A stretch of DNA of 64,000 bases from Robertmurraya kyonggiensis. Lineage in GTDB: Bacteria > Bacillota > Bacilli > Bacillales > Cytobacillaceae. Shown piece by piece: positions 1-8,407 of this stretch. Under the pieces are notes generated by a model, which was not told the origin of the DNA, searched no databases, and saw only the letters and a list, made by a program, of their open reading frames with translations. Location of the stretch: NCBI RefSeq assembly GCF_005116465.1, contig NZ_SWBM01000001.1, positions 1,922,001-1,986,000 of the forward strand. Reading direction: 5' to 3'. Both the position numbers and the translations under genes were made by a program. Every line of letters begins with the position of its first letter. The stretch's first letter is position 1.

Positions 1-143
1 AAACCTCGAGCTCTTTCTCTAATAAGAGCAACATCGTATACGTAGACTGGCGTACCAAACTCCTTAACGATTTCAAGTGTATCCACTCCACCAATTTCTA
101 AATGGCCTTTATCATTTACATTGGAGGTACCATGCAAAAACAT
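1..143 (-). CDS. lysA: Diaminopimelate decarboxylase, N-terminal part only
   Basis: Catalyses the last step of lysine synthesis, decarboxylating meso-diaminopimelate with PLP in the cytoplasm. Only about 47 N-terminal residues are inside the window; the gene runs off the left edge. The peptide starts MFLHGTSNVNDKGHLEIGG and continues with TPVYVYDVALIRERARG, which I recognise as the start of Bacillus LysA (the YVYD segment begins the alanine-racemase-like barrel). The ATG at 143 is preceded by a GTGAGGGG ribosome site. It lies downstream of spoVAF, as in B. subtilis. The active-site lysine lies outside the window. Confidence 0.9.
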   Translation of the reverse strand, partial: MFLHGTSNVNDKGHLEIGGVDTLEIVKEFGTPVYVYDVALIRERARG

Positions 144-171
144 TCTCTATCCCCTCACTTCAGGTTAAATA

Positions 172-202
172 AATAGACAGAATCTATTAGAGACTGTCTA
201 TT
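172..202 (-). promoter_or_regulatory. Inverted repeat in the lysA leader
   Basis: Perfect 9-bp arms AATAGACAG (172-180) and CTGTCTATT (194-202) flank a 13-nt loop, about 30 nt upstream of the lysA start. A sigma-A-like TATAAC lies just upstream on the minus strand. The hairpin could be an operator or an mRNA 5' stem. It does not resemble a lysine riboswitch, and its function is unknown. Confidence 0.4.
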
Positions 203-268
203 GTTATACGAAATTTTTATATTAGTTTAAACAATTTGAATAAAAATTACTTTACCATATTCGAGGGG

Positions 269-307
269 AAACTTCAATTCCTATTTCCATACTTGGGATT
301 GAAGTTT
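269..307 (-). terminator. Hairpin after spoVAF
   Basis: Arms AAACTTCAAT (269-278) and ATTGAAGTTT (298-307) form a 10-bp stem directly behind the spoVAF stop codon. No clear T-run follows on the minus strand, so this may be a weak terminator or an mRNA 3' stabiliser between spoVAF and lysA. Confidence 0.4.
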
Positions 308-309
308 TA

Positions 310-1794
310 CTAACTACTTGAAGATTGTTTTTGTCGTTTTTTGGGTTGTACAATGCTTGGTCTAATTTTAGAGCCAGGGGCAGACTTCCGAAATAGTATT
401 TCCAAACATGCCCTTGGACTAAACGGTAAAAACGGCCAGAAATATGGGCTGTTAAAGGAGCGGAGATTTGCTAAGAACAATAAATAAAGTGTGAATCCTA
501 TAACAAGTCCAGGTACTTTGAAAATCGATACGAGTATGAGCAAAACGAGCTTCACGAGGGTATTCGCAATTCCTAATTCATAGCTTGGCGTTGAGAATGT
601 ACCCATTGCTGAAACGGCTACATAAAGGATAACTTCTGGTACAAATACTCCCACATCAATCGCAATTTGCCCGATTAATACAGCTGCAATCAACCCCATT
701 GCCGTCGCTAATGGGGTTGGTGTGTGAATCGCTGCTAAACGTAGGAACATCAACCCTAATTCTGATAGAAATATTTGCAAAATAATTGGGATATGTGATT
801 TCTCATTGGGACCGATAAATTTTAATTCCTCCGGTAAAAGCGATGGCTCTAATACAAATAACAACCAAAGTGGTAACAAAAATAGCGATCCAAATACACC
901 CAAAAATCTGCACCAGCGAATGAAAGTTCCGACCGCTGGTGATTGTCGATATTCTTCGGCATGTTGCAAATGATGAAAGTATGTAGTTGGTGTGATAATG
1001 ACACTCGGAGATGTACTTACATAAATCAATACATGCCCCTCTAATAAGTGGGTAGCAGCTACGTCCGCTCTTTCCGTATACCGAACTAAAGGATATGGAT
1101 TATATCCTTGCTTAACTAGGTATTCTTCAACAGCTTTGTCAGCCATCGTTAACCCATCTACATTGATCGCTTCCAGTTCTTCTCGGATAATTTGAATTAA
1201 GTCTGTATTCGCAACATCTTTCACATATCCGATTGCAATGTCTGTTTTCGAGCGTTCTCCAACTTTTAGAATCTCAAATCTTAATCGTTCATCTCTAATT
1301 CTTAATCGAGTCAATCCTGTATTTAAAATAATATTTTCAACAAATCCATCTCTTGAACCTCGAACAACCTTTTCCGTTACAGGTTCATCTGGTTGTCTCC
1401 CTGGGTAGCTTCTGACGTCTACAGCAAAAGCTTCTGTTTCCCCTTCCATTACAATAACAATCAAGCCTGAAAGCAATTGATCCACGAGTTCATCCATTAA
1501 TTTTACAGGCTGAACGGACTGATGTAGGAGGCGATTTTGGATGAGGTCATAAAGATCCTGATGGGAATTTTCATTATCATTCAATTCAACCAATTCTTTG
1601 ATGATTTGTATAATAAAATTCGTGTCACATAGACCGTTCACCGAATAAATATGAACATCCTTCTTATGGATTTTAATTTTTCGAATCCCAAGATCAAAGC
1701 TTTCACCTAAACCAACCCGATCTTTCATAAATTGTTCTACTTCACTTGGGTCAGAAGGAATAGGTAGCTTTTCCACAGAAGACTTATTTGTCAT
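310..1794 (-). CDS. spoVAF: SpoVAF, GerA-family spore membrane protein
   Basis: A 494-residue homologue of the A subunit of GerA-type germinant receptors, made in the forespore as the last gene of the spoVA operon. Residues 1-280 form the soluble GerA-like N-terminal domain (motif RGSRDGF near residue 150). The C-terminal part holds several membrane helices (for example [12 protein letters not shown] and [11 protein letters not shown]), followed by a short lysine/glutamine/serine-rich tail. The ATG at 1794 (MTNKSS) is chosen over the upstream in-frame ATG at 1812 because AAAGGAG lies 8-10 nt in front of it. It overlaps the end of spoVAEA by 11 nt, which suggests translational coupling. The family is known to modulate germination and ion release. 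Confidence 0.9.
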   Translation of the reverse strand: MTNKSSVEKLPIPSDPSEVEQFMKDRVGLGESFDLGIRKIKIHKKDVHIYSVNGLCDTNFIIQIIKELVELNDNENSHQDLYDLIQNRLLHQSVQPVKLMDELVDQLLSGLIVIVMEGETEAFAVDVRSYPGRQPDEPVTEKVVRGSRDGFVENIILNTGLTRLRIRDERLRFEILKVGERSKTDIAIGYVKDVANTDLIQIIREELEAINVDGLTMADKAVEEYLVKQGYNPYPLVRYTERADVAATHLLEGHVLIYVSTSPSVIITPTTYFHHLQHAEEYRQSPAVGTFIRWCRFLGVFGSLFLLPLWLLFVLEPSLLPEELKFIGPNEKSHIPIILQIFLSELGLMFLRLAAIHTPTPLATAMGLIAAVLIGQIAIDVGVFVPEVILYVAVSAMGTFSTPSYELGIANTLVKLVLLILVSIFKVPGLVIGFTLYLLFLANLRSFNSPYFWPFLPFSPRACLEILFRKSAPGSKIRPSIVQPKKRQKQSSSS

Positions 1795-2356
1795 AAAATC
1801 CACTCCTTTCAAGGATTATTTCAATTGCTTTCTTTGTTATGGGGGCACCAATTTCAAAGGAATCCTTGCCTGACATTTTTCCAACATCCCCAATCCCTAC
1901 AATTACTGGTACATCTAACTGATCGAGAGAATACACAGTGTCTCCATTCAGTCTTCCAATATCCAATTCAGGTTCCCCATATTTATCCACTCCGTAAGGT
2001 GTCAATTCCCCATTTCGATCTACACTTACATCAATTTTTGTCCACTCAGCCTGCTTTGTTTTCGCAGCTACGGCCAGAACCCCCAACACTTCAATCTCCG
2101 GGTGTTTCGCAACATGCACTAGCGCCCTCTCTCCGTAGCCTTCTCCTACTAAGCCACTATCATCAAACATGACGAGGATTGGTTCTTGTTGTGCTTTCTT
2201 GATTAGAGCAACAATTTCTGATCCTGATAAAACAGTTGGGTTGCCATGAGACATAGAAATGCAGCGTCCGCCGATTTCCTGCGCTACGTGTTCAACTGCT
2301 TTTCTTGCATATTCATCCCCATCAGTAATGATAATAATGCGCTTTCGTTCACCCAT
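1784..2356 (-). CDS. spoVAEA: SpoVAEA, stage V sporulation protein AE (soluble subunit)
   Basis: A 190-residue soluble protein of the SpoVA dipicolinic-acid transport system. It is recognised from the start [20 protein letters not shown], the internal [12 protein letters not shown] and [13 protein letters not shown] segments, and its size, all typical of SpoVAEa. ATG at 2356 has AAAGGA in front. In B. subtilis the preceding genes are spoVAC, spoVAD and spoVAEB. Here the previous gene is spoVAB, only 48 bp upstream, so SpoVAEA is retained while its usual channel partners are missing at this locus. Confidence 0.9.
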   Translation of the reverse strand: MGERKRIIIITDGDEYARKAVEHVAQEIGGRCISMSHGNPTVLSGSEIVALIKKAQQEPILVMFDDSGLVGEGYGERALVHVAKHPEIEVLGVLAVAAKTKQAEWTKIDVSVDRNGELTPYGVDKYGEPELDIGRLNGDTVYSLDQLDVPVIVGIGDVGKMSGKDSFEIGAPITKKAIEIILERSGFYDK

Positions 2357-2404
2357 AGATCGTTTCCTTTCTCGCTCCTCTATTTAACTTTTCGATTTGA
2401 ACAT

Positions 2405-2827
2405 TCAATCTGCTACATAATAGATCCACTGATACAAGGAACCAAAGATTTTTCCAAAAACAAACGCCATCATTAAAATCACAATCTTTTCTTCTAAACC
2501 TATTCTTTTGGCCAAAATCGGGAAAACATTTAATACTTCAGTTAGTGCTGCAGCCATCATCCCCACAAAAACTCCTCCCGCAGCTCCTAACGGGATTAAT
2601 ATAAATGAAGAAAGATAAAGAGCAGGGTCTCTTAAACTTGCGAAGCCGCCTATTAACGCACCGAGTACGACAGCCCACTGATACCAAACGATCATCTTCA
2701 TCGTTTTTGTTAATTGTGTCAAACGAGGAATAATTCCGAGTACAGTTAAGAAAGCAACAAATCCTGAGCCTACCGCTAACCCACCTGCTAGACCTAGAAA
2801 AATCACAAAAGCGATTTTAATGACCAT
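2405..2827 (-). CDS. spoVAB: SpoVAB, membrane protein
   Basis: A 140-residue, very hydrophobic protein with about four membrane segments. It contains GLAGGLAVGSGFVAFLTVLG near the N-terminus and ALTEVLNVFPILAKR further on, both hallmarks of SpoVAB. It acts in the forespore inner membrane as part of the SpoVA system for Ca-dipicolinate movement. Its ATG lies inside the last codons of spoVAA (11-nt overlap), so the two are probably translationally coupled. Downstream, spoVAC/AD/AEB are absent and spoVAEA follows directly. Confidence 0.92.
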   Translation of the reverse strand: MVIKIAFVIFLGLAGGLAVGSGFVAFLTVLGIIPRLTQLTKTMKMIVWYQWAVVLGALIGGFASLRDPALYLSSFILIPLGAAGGVFVGMMAAALTEVLNVFPILAKRIGLEEKIVILMMAFVFGKIFGSLYQWIYYVAD

Positions 2828-3437
2828 CGATACGTTTCATACTTTCCTTATTTTCCGTTAGGCTTACATAGCGATCTAAGTCTTGTTGGTAGTTAAACAT
2901 TTCAACTTCAAGGGGGCTAGGCTCATCATTAAGTCGCTTGCGAAAAACATGATTGAAAAACAACACCATCCCCACACCAAGTCCGATAGAGTATGGAACC
3001 TGAAACAGCAATGGTTTTTTCTCAACTTTACCAGTGATGATCGCATAAATGCGTTGTTGGGTTTGCTGCATACTAACGTCTTCATGAAAATACATAATAG
3101 CTAACGCTGAACCTAAAAAGAGGAGACACCAAATTAAAATAAAGAATGGAATAGACACACCTTTTTTCTTGTAAATCACTTCAACAATTGTTTGTGAGGG
3201 ACCAATTGTTTGTACTTCAATGCTATGGAGCTCCCGTGTAATCCGCTCTATAACCTTCATTACATCGATCACAATAATGTTGTTATCCTCGTCAGAAACC
3301 TTATGAATAGGGAGGTTTTTCAAAGCGGTGAGAATATTCTCATCAGCGATAATTTGTGCCAAATCCTTTAAATAGACTGTTTCTTGTGGACGAGTTTGGA
3401 CACTGTGCCGCATTCGAATATAGATTGTTTCTTCCAT
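2817..3437 (-). CDS. spoVAA: SpoVAA, stage V sporulation protein AA
   Basis: First gene of the spoVA operon. With the ATG at 3437 (MEETIYIRMRH) the protein has 206 residues, matching the usual family length. In-frame ATGs at 3512 and 3503 would add about 25 unrelated residues reaching towards the repeat array. The conserved C-terminal half includes AIMYFHEDVSM, PYSIGLGVGMVLFFNH and RLNDEPSPLEVEMFNYQ, with two membrane helices around residues 100-120 and 150-170. It is a forespore membrane component of DPA uptake. The start is preceded by a weak GGTGTG ribosome site. Confidence 0.9.
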   Translation of the reverse strand: MEETIYIRMRHSVQTRPQETVYLKDLAQIIADENILTALKNLPIHKVSDEDNNIIVIDVMKVIERITRELHSIEVQTIGPSQTIVEVIYKKKGVSIPFFILIWCLLFLGSALAIMYFHEDVSMQQTQQRIYAIITGKVEKKPLLFQVPYSIGLGVGMVLFFNHVFRKRLNDEPSPLEVEMFNYQQDLDRYVSLTENKESMKRIDGH

Positions 3438-3475
3438 CACTTTCACACCCCAAACATTGATTTCCTCGTATAACT

Positions 3476-3506
3476 TAGTATGAGTAACAACTATTTCCTT
3501 CATGAA
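3476..3506 (-). promoter_or_regulatory. Candidate sigma-G promoter of spoVA
   Basis: On the minus strand, CATACTA (3476-3482) matches the forespore -10 consensus. It is preceded after 17 nt by TTCATGA (3500-3506), a weak -35. It lies about 40 nt before the chosen spoVAA start. The -35 match is poor, so this is inferred mainly from the -10 and the known sigma-G control of spoVA. Confidence 0.4.
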
Positions 3507-3540
3507 CACCAAAAAGTACCAAATTTGGTTCTTGAATAGC

Positions 3541-4008
3541 TGGAGCGTTCATGAAGACACTAATTGGAGAAAACCTAAGAACAGTGTCCGCATGGAGCGT
3601 TCATGAAGACACTATTTGCGGAAAACCTGAGAACAGTGTCCGCATGGAGCTTTCATGAAGACACTATTTGGGGAAAACCTGAGAACAGTGTACGCATGGA
3701 GCTTTCATGAAGACACTATTTGGGGAAAACCTGAGAACAGTGTCCGCATGGAGCTTTCATGAAGACACTATTTGGGGAAAACCTGAGAACAGTGTACGCA
3801 TGAACCTTTCATAAAGACAACTATTGCTAGAATCCGCTGAAACCTGTCCGCATGAAGCTTTCATGAAGACAACTATTGCCTGAATCCGCTGAAATCTGTC
3901 CGCATGAAGCTTTCATAAAGACAACTATTGCCTGAATCCGCTGAAATCTGTCCGCATGAAGCTTTCATAAAGACAACTATTGCCTGAATCCGCTGAAACC
4001 TGTCCGCA
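3541..4008. repeat. Tandem array of nine 52-bp units (array 1)
   Basis: Nine complete units of exactly 52 bp start at 3541, 3593, 3645, 3697, 3749, 3801, 3853, 3905 and 3957; a decayed partial unit follows at 4009. Two subtypes alternate in blocks. Units 1-5 contain GACACT ... AGTGTC arms. Units 6-9 contain GACAACTATTGCCTGAATCC and CTGTCCGCATG. Unit boundaries carry the palindrome-like CATGAA-GCT-TTCATG. No reading frame is maintained and there are no unique spacers, so it is neither coding nor CRISPR. It fills the gap between sigF and spoVAA. Confidence 0.95.
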
Positions 4009-4057
4009 TGGAGCTTTCATAAGCACACAAACTAGAGAAACCGACCAACTTGTCACA

Positions 4058-4096
4058 AGAAAAGAACCGTATAGATTTAGACATCCATACGGTCCT
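4058..4096 (-). terminator. Terminator overlapping the 3' end of sigF
   Basis: On the minus strand a 13-bp stem (4083-4095 with 4064-4076, two G-U pairs) closes around a 6-nt loop and is followed by TTCTTTTCTTG. The left arm encodes the last sigF codons, and the TAA stop (4077-4079) lies in the loop. Confidence 0.75.
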
Positions 4097-4835
4097 TCAT
4101 TTGCTGCAATATCTTTTTTTCCAATCGAGATACTTGAACCTGGGATATTCCCAGTCGTTCGGCCACCTCTGATTGGGTTTGGTCTTTGTAGTACCTCAAA
4201 TACACGATAAGTCGTTCCCTTTCATCCAGCTCACGAATCGCTTCCTTTAGAGCAATTTTATCAAACCACTTGCCTTCATTCCCATCATCAATTTGATCCA
4301 ATAACGTAATCGGATCCCCGTCATTTTCATACACGGTTTCATGAATGGAAGAAGGTGTACGGTTTGCATCTTGGGCTAAAATGATATCCTCAGATGAAAT
4401 ATCCAGATACTCGGATAATTCATTAATTGTCGGAATACGCCCAAGACTCTTTGAAAGCTCATCCTTCGCTTTTCGAATCTTATTGCTAAGCTCTTTGAGA
4501 GAGCGGCTTACCTTAACCGTTCCGTCATCACGAATGAACCTTTGAATTTCTCCAATAATCATCGGCACCGCATAGGTGGAAAATTTAACATCATAGGATA
4601 AATCAAATTTATCCACAGACTTCAATAAGCCTATGCAGCCAATTTGAAAAAGATCATCTGGTTCATAACCTCGATTAAGAAAACGCTGAACAACGGACCA
4701 CACAAGTCTCATGTTTTTCTGCACAATTAGGTCTCTTGCGTCGCCATCCCCATTTTGACTTCTCTTAATGAGTTCTTTGACTTCACGATCCTTTAAATAG
4801 GTTTCATTTTTCTCTGACTTTACCTCCACATCCAT
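4077..4835 (-). CDS. sigF: RNA polymerase sigma-F factor
   Basis: Forespore-specific sigma factor that starts compartmental gene expression after asymmetric division. The 252-residue protein shows the region 2 core (NMRLVWSVVQRFLNRGYEPD, then DLFQIGCIGLLKSVDKFDL), the region 2.4/3 junction FSTYAVPMIIGEIQRFIRDD, and a C-terminal region 4 helix-turn-helix (QSEVAERLGISQVQVSRLEK). An in-frame TTG at 4841 gives two extra residues. The ATG at 4835 is preferred because AAGGGAG sits 8 nt upstream. It is the last gene of spoIIAA-spoIIAB-sigF. Its product is held inactive by SpoIIAB until dephosphorylated SpoIIAA accumulates. Confidence 0.97.
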   Translation of the reverse strand: MDVEVKSEKNETYLKDREVKELIKRSQNGDGDARDLIVQKNMRLVWSVVQRFLNRGYEPDDLFQIGCIGLLKSVDKFDLSYDVKFSTYAVPMIIGEIQRFIRDDGTVKVSRSLKELSNKIRKAKDELSKSLGRIPTINELSEYLDISSEDIILAQDANRTPSSIHETVYENDGDPITLLDQIDDGNEGKWFDKIALKEAIRELDERERLIVYLRYYKDQTQSEVAERLGISQVQVSRLEKKILQQMKDRMDV

Positions 4836-4848
4836 AGGCAAGACTCCC

Positions 4849-5289
4849 TTAATTGCATAGCAATTTGCTTTTCGCTACGTGTTTTCTTAATCGAACTTCT
4901 GTGCCTTCTCCAATAATCGAGTTAACTTCAATTTCATCCATGAAATTTTCCATAATCGTAAATCCCATTCCTGAACGCTCTAATTCAGGTTTCGTTGTGA
5001 ACAACGGTTGACGTGCTTCCTCAATATCAGTAATTCCCTGTCCGTTATCCTTGATCGTCATATCAATCAAATCGTCCTCAATTTTTACCGAAATATACAC
5101 AATACCTTCAGGATTATTATCGTACCCATGAATAATGGCATTGGTAACAGCTTCTGAAACAACCGTCTTAATTTCTGTTAATTCATCCATCGTCGGGTCT
5201 AGTTGAGCGATAAAGGCAGCAACTGTAACCCTTGCAAATGACTCGTTTTGACTTAACGCATTAAATTGCAAATGCATCTCATTTTTCAT
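4849..5289 (-). CDS. spoIIAB: Anti-sigma-F factor / serine kinase SpoIIAB
   Basis: A 146-residue GHKL-type ATPase that binds and inhibits sigma-F and phosphorylates SpoIIAA. Visible signatures are the N-box (E46 to N50 in [12 protein letters not shown]), the G1 box DNGQGI (81-86) and the [13 protein letters not shown] segment. Its ATG overlaps the spoIIAA stop by one base (TAATG), and sigF starts 13 bp downstream, so the three proteins are made in a coupled ratio. Confidence 0.97.
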   Translation of the reverse strand: MKNEMHLQFNALSQNESFARVTVAAFIAQLDPTMDELTEIKTVVSEAVTNAIIHGYDNNPEGIVYISVKIEDDLIDMTIKDNGQGITDIEEARQPLFTTKPELERSGMGFTIMENFMDEIEVNSIIGEGTEVRLRKHVAKSKLLCN

Positions 5290-5639
5290 TACGCAACCCC
5301 CAATCTTTTCAAAGCAAATTGTTCTGTCGGCTCCAAACGAATGATTTTAAACAAGCCAGACATATCAAATAACCTCTGAATGTTTGGGGAAATAGCGCAA
5401 ACAACCATTTCACCATGTCTCTGTTTAATCTGTTTATATCTTCCAAGGATCACACCGAGACCCGAACTATCCATAAAGGTAAGAGATTTTAAATTCAGGA
5501 CAATGTGACGGATGCTGTGCTCCTCAATTGCATTTGTTGCTCTTTCACGCAAATCATCTGCTGCATGATGATCCAACTCACCACTCAGACGAATGCATAA
5601 AACATCTTGTTTGATCTCCATTTCAATGTTTAGACTCAC
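5289..5639 (-). CDS. spoIIAA: Anti-anti-sigma factor SpoIIAA
   Basis: A 116-residue STAS-domain protein. In its unphosphorylated form it frees sigma-F from SpoIIAB. The phosphorylatable serine is Ser58 in [11 protein letters not shown], followed by the conserved GRYKQIK. The start is GTG at 5639, with GGAGG 10 nt upstream; an ATG inside the ribosome-site region is out of frame. It is the first gene of the spoIIA operon, behind a good sigma-H promoter. Dephosphorylation normally depends on SpoIIE, which is outside this window. Confidence 0.97.
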   Translation of the reverse strand: MSLNIEMEIKQDVLCIRLSGELDHHAADDLRERATNAIEEHSIRHIVLNLKSLTFMDSSGLGVILGRYKQIKQRHGEMVVCAISPNIQRLFDMSGLFKIIRLEPTEQFALKRLGVA

Positions 5640-5673
5640 TATCCATAGCCCTCCTTAGTCTTTCATAGTGAGT

Positions 5674-5703
5674 CAATTCGATTTTTGATACTCCAATTCC
5701 TTC
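5674..5703 (-). promoter_or_regulatory. Sigma-H promoter of the spoIIA operon
   Basis: On the minus strand GAAGGAATT (5695-5703) and ATCGAATTG (5674-5682) are separated by 12 nt, close to the sigma-H pattern RnAGGAwWW / RnnGAATww. It sits about 35 nt before the spoIIAA start, as expected for spoIIA, which is known to need sigma-H and Spo0A. Confidence 0.75.
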
Positions 5704-5792
5704 TTATGGACAAAACTAGTAACAATTCGCTAAAAAAAGTTGGAATAAGAGTCGTTTCGACACTAACATGAATAGCAACAGCAATTTACCCG

Positions 5793-6962
5793 TTATTCGC
5801 CTGATTTTGTAAACAATCCAAAGGAGCGCTTATATAGTTCCCACCAAGTTGCATTTTTCACGTCAACACTTGCTACTAAAGGACTTTCAACAATCGTTTT
5901 CCCATCAAGGGTGAGCCTTAATTGTCCAATCTCATCTCCTTTTTTGAGGGGAGCCTTCAGATCTTTTTTCAGGACTATTTCTTGCTGCACCTTTTCTACA
6001 CTTCCTCCTTTTTTCGTTAAAATGGAGATCGGTTCACTTGTTACAGCCTCAATATTCTTTTTGTCTCCCTTACTGATTCTTGCTTTTTCTATTGAGACAT
6101 TCCGTTCATACATTGGATGTGTTTCATATTGACTAAATGCATAATCTAGCATCTTCGTTACCTGTGCGTTTCTCGATTTAGAAGTAGGCGCTCCAAAGAC
6201 AACAGCGATGACACGCATATTGTTTTTCTCTGCGGTAGCTGTCAAACAGTACTTTGCTTCGCCTGTATAACCAGTCTTTAATCCGTCCACACCGGGATAA
6301 AATTTCACGAGACGGTTTGTATTCACGAGCCAAAATTTTTTATCAGTATTTTCCCGTAAAAAAGATTCATATGTTCCAGTGAATTTTGTGATTTTGTCAT
6401 ATTTTAATAATTCTTTTGCGATAATTGCCATATCATGTGCGGTACTAAAATGATTTTCTGCAGGTAATCCCGTCGTATTTCGAAACTGTGTATTTTTAAG
6501 TCCTAACTCCTTCACCTTGTTATTCATCATTTCTACAAATGCTTCTTCTGAACCAGCAACTCGTTCTGCAACAGCAACGGAAGCATCATTTGCAGAACCA
6601 ATGGCAATCCCACGTAGCATTTGTTCGGTCGTCATTTCCTCACCTGGTTCAAGAAAAATCTGAGATCCTCCCATAGATGCCGCATATTCACTTGTGCGGA
6701 TTTTTTCATCCATTTTTAGCTTTCCAGTATCTATTGCCTCCATAATTAAAAGCATGGTCATTATTTTTGTCATGCTTGCAGGAGGTAATTTTTCATTGCT
6801 ATTTTTATCGTAAAGAATTGTGCCTGTATCTCTTTCGATCAATATGGCTGATTTTGCTTCATCAGCTAGATTAATACCATTCTTTTCTTCTGCAAAAACT
6901 GCTGGTGCACTCATTGAGGTAACAATTAATAGAACGATGAATAATGATAGAAATCTTTTCAC
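5793..6962 (-). CDS. dacF: D-alanyl-D-alanine carboxypeptidase DacF
   Basis: A penicillin-binding DD-carboxypeptidase that trims peptidoglycan crosslinking in the forespore. The 389-residue protein has a signal peptide at its N-terminus ending near VFAE. The SxxK active site is in PPASMTKIM (Ser63, Lys66), the second motif is SAN in GSANDAS, and KTG is in DGLKTGYTG. The C-terminal PBP5-type beta domain is followed by WWELYKRSFGLF, probably an amphipathic membrane anchor. GTG at 6962 is chosen because GGAGGG lies 7 nt upstream; the nearby ATG is out of frame. It is upstream of spoIIAA on the same strand, as in B. subtilis. Confidence 0.95.
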   Translation of the reverse strand: MKRFLSLFIVLLIVTSMSAPAVFAEEKNGINLADEAKSAILIERDTGTILYDKNSNEKLPPASMTKIMTMLLIMEAIDTGKLKMDEKIRTSEYAASMGGSQIFLEPGEEMTTEQMLRGIAIGSANDASVAVAERVAGSEEAFVEMMNNKVKELGLKNTQFRNTTGLPAENHFSTAHDMAIIAKELLKYDKITKFTGTYESFLRENTDKKFWLVNTNRLVKFYPGVDGLKTGYTGEAKYCLTATAEKNNMRVIAVVFGAPTSKSRNAQVTKMLDYAFSQYETHPMYERNVSIEKARISKGDKKNIEAVTSEPISILTKKGGSVEKVQQEIVLKKDLKAPLKKGDEIGQLRLTLDGKTIVESPLVASVDVKNATWWELYKRSFGLFTKSGE

Positions 6963-6989
6963 GACATAACCCTCCATTCTTTATAAATC

Positions 6990-7019
6990 CATTTTTCACC
7001 AACACAGAGAAAAATATAC
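6990..7019 (-). promoter_or_regulatory. Candidate sigma-F promoter of dacF
   Basis: Minus strand GTATA (7015-7019) and GGTGAAAAATG (6990-7000) are separated by 14 nt, resembling the forespore pattern GYATA / GGnnAnAnTR with one mismatch. dacF is known to be sigma-F controlled. The site begins at the T-run of the pdp terminator. Confidence 0.4.
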
Positions 7020-7052
7020 AAAAAAATCCCAAGGAGTTATCTCCTTGGGATT
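7018..7052 (-). terminator. Terminator of the drm-punA-pdp operon
   Basis: Perfect 12-bp stem AATCCCAAGGAG / CTCCTTGGGATT with a 4-nt loop, followed on the minus strand by seven T. It starts 20 bp after the pdp stop codon. Confidence 0.92.
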
Positions 7053-7072
7053 AATTATTTCTTAAGAATAAA

Positions 7073-8377
7073 TTATTCAGTAATTTCCTCGTAAATCAGT
7101 GTTGGTGCAGCAGCTTTTTCAGCAGAAATCGTGATATTGTCATAAAGTTTGTTTTTAACTTCTTCAATATTTTCCGAGTTACTATAAATAGTAACGAGAG
7201 AATCTCCTTTTTGAACCGTGTCACCAATTTTCTTATTGAGCATGAAGCCTACTGCTAAATCAATCTCCGATTCTTTCGTAGCTCGACCAGCGCCAAGTAG
7301 CATTGCAGCTGTTCCGATTTCATCTGCGACCATATCGGAAACATATCCATCTTCTTTTGCTGCTAGTTCATAGATGAATTTAGCCTGCGGCAGCTTTGTC
7401 GGATCATCAACAACTGTTGGGTCTCCACCTTGTGATTCTAAGAAGACTTTAAACGATTCAAGCGCAGCTCCATTTTTCATAACTTCCTGAAGTTTTGCTC
7501 GCGCCTCTTCAAGAGTTGCCGCTTTGTTCGCTAGAAGAACCATATGACTACCTAATGCTAAGCAAAGTTCTGTTAAATCCTCTGGACCTTCACCTTTTAG
7601 GGTATCGATTGCTTCCTTTACTTCTAACGCATTTCCGATAGCAAATCCAAGTGGCTGGCTCATATCAGAGATTATCGCCATTGTTTTTCTTCCGACATTA
7701 TTCCCAATGCGAACCATTGCTTTAGCAAGTTCTCTCGAATCGTCAATTGTTTTCATAAATGCGCCTGCACCTGTTTTAACATCTAAAACGATTGCGTCAG
7801 CGCCTGCTGCAATTTTTTTACTCATAATCGAGCTTGCAATTAACGGAATACTATCAACTGTTGCTGTTACGTCACGAAGTGCATATAGCTTTTTATCAGC
7901 TGGTGTAAGGTTTCCAGTTTGACCAATTACAGCAATTTTGTTTTTGTTCACTAGGTCAATAAATTCTTCCTTGCTTATCTCAACGTGGAAGCCTTCAATC
8001 GCTTCAAGCTTATCAATTGTTCCCCCTGTATGTCCAAGACCACGTCCGGACATTTTTGCAACAGGGACACCAAGGGCTGCAACAAGTGGACCTAGAACGA
8101 GTGTTGTTGTATCACCTACACCACCAGTAGAGTGCTTATCAACTTTAATGCCTTCAATAGCAGAAAGGTCAATTTGCTCACCTGATTCAACCATAGCCAT
8201 CGTTAAATCAGCTCTTTCTTTTTCCGTCATCCCTTTAAAGTAAATCGCCATTGTTAATGCGCTCACTTGATAATCAGGGATCGTGCCATCTGTGTAACCT
8301 TTAATAATAAAACCAATTTCCTCTGTAGAAAGCTCAAGTCCGTCTCTCTTTTTCTCTATTAAGTCGACCATTCTCAT
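7073..8377 (-). CDS. pdp: Pyrimidine-nucleoside phosphorylase
   Basis: Phosphorolyses uridine, thymidine and deoxyuridine to base plus (deoxy)ribose-1-phosphate in the cytoplasm. The 434-residue protein begins [13 protein letters not shown]. It contains the phosphate-binding glycine-rich stretch [13 protein letters not shown] and the family signature [17 protein letters not shown], with the usual C-terminal alpha/beta domain. The ATG at 8377 fits an AAGTGGTG ribosome site; an in-frame GTG at 8389 is less likely. Last gene of drm-punA-pdp, a salvage operon feeding phosphopentose to glycolysis. Confidence 0.95.
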   Translation of the reverse strand: MRMVDLIEKKRDGLELSTEEIGFIIKGYTDGTIPDYQVSALTMAIYFKGMTEKERADLTMAMVESGEQIDLSAIEGIKVDKHSTGGVGDTTTLVLGPLVAALGVPVAKMSGRGLGHTGGTIDKLEAIEGFHVEISKEEFIDLVNKNKIAVIGQTGNLTPADKKLYALRDVTATVDSIPLIASSIMSKKIAAGADAIVLDVKTGAGAFMKTIDDSRELAKAMVRIGNNVGRKTMAIISDMSQPLGFAIGNALEVKEAIDTLKGEGPEDLTELCLALGSHMVLLANKAATLEEARAKLQEVMKNGAALESFKVFLESQGGDPTVVDDPTKLPQAKFIYELAAKEDGYVSDMVADEIGTAAMLLGAGRATKESEIDLAVGFMLNKKIGDTVQKGDSLVTIYSNSENIEEVKNKLYDNITISAEKAAAPTLIYEEITE

Positions 8378-8407
8378 ATCATTCACCACTTTATCTAATA
8401 TAGATGT

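Noticed and set aside
144-309. Lysine riboswitch (L-box) before lysA
   Set aside because: The leader is too short and lacks the conserved L-box segments; only a simple inverted repeat is present.
3541-4020. Tandem repeats as a CRISPR array
   Set aside because: The units are contiguous with no unique spacers and no cas gene is nearby; the same holds for 45561-46158.
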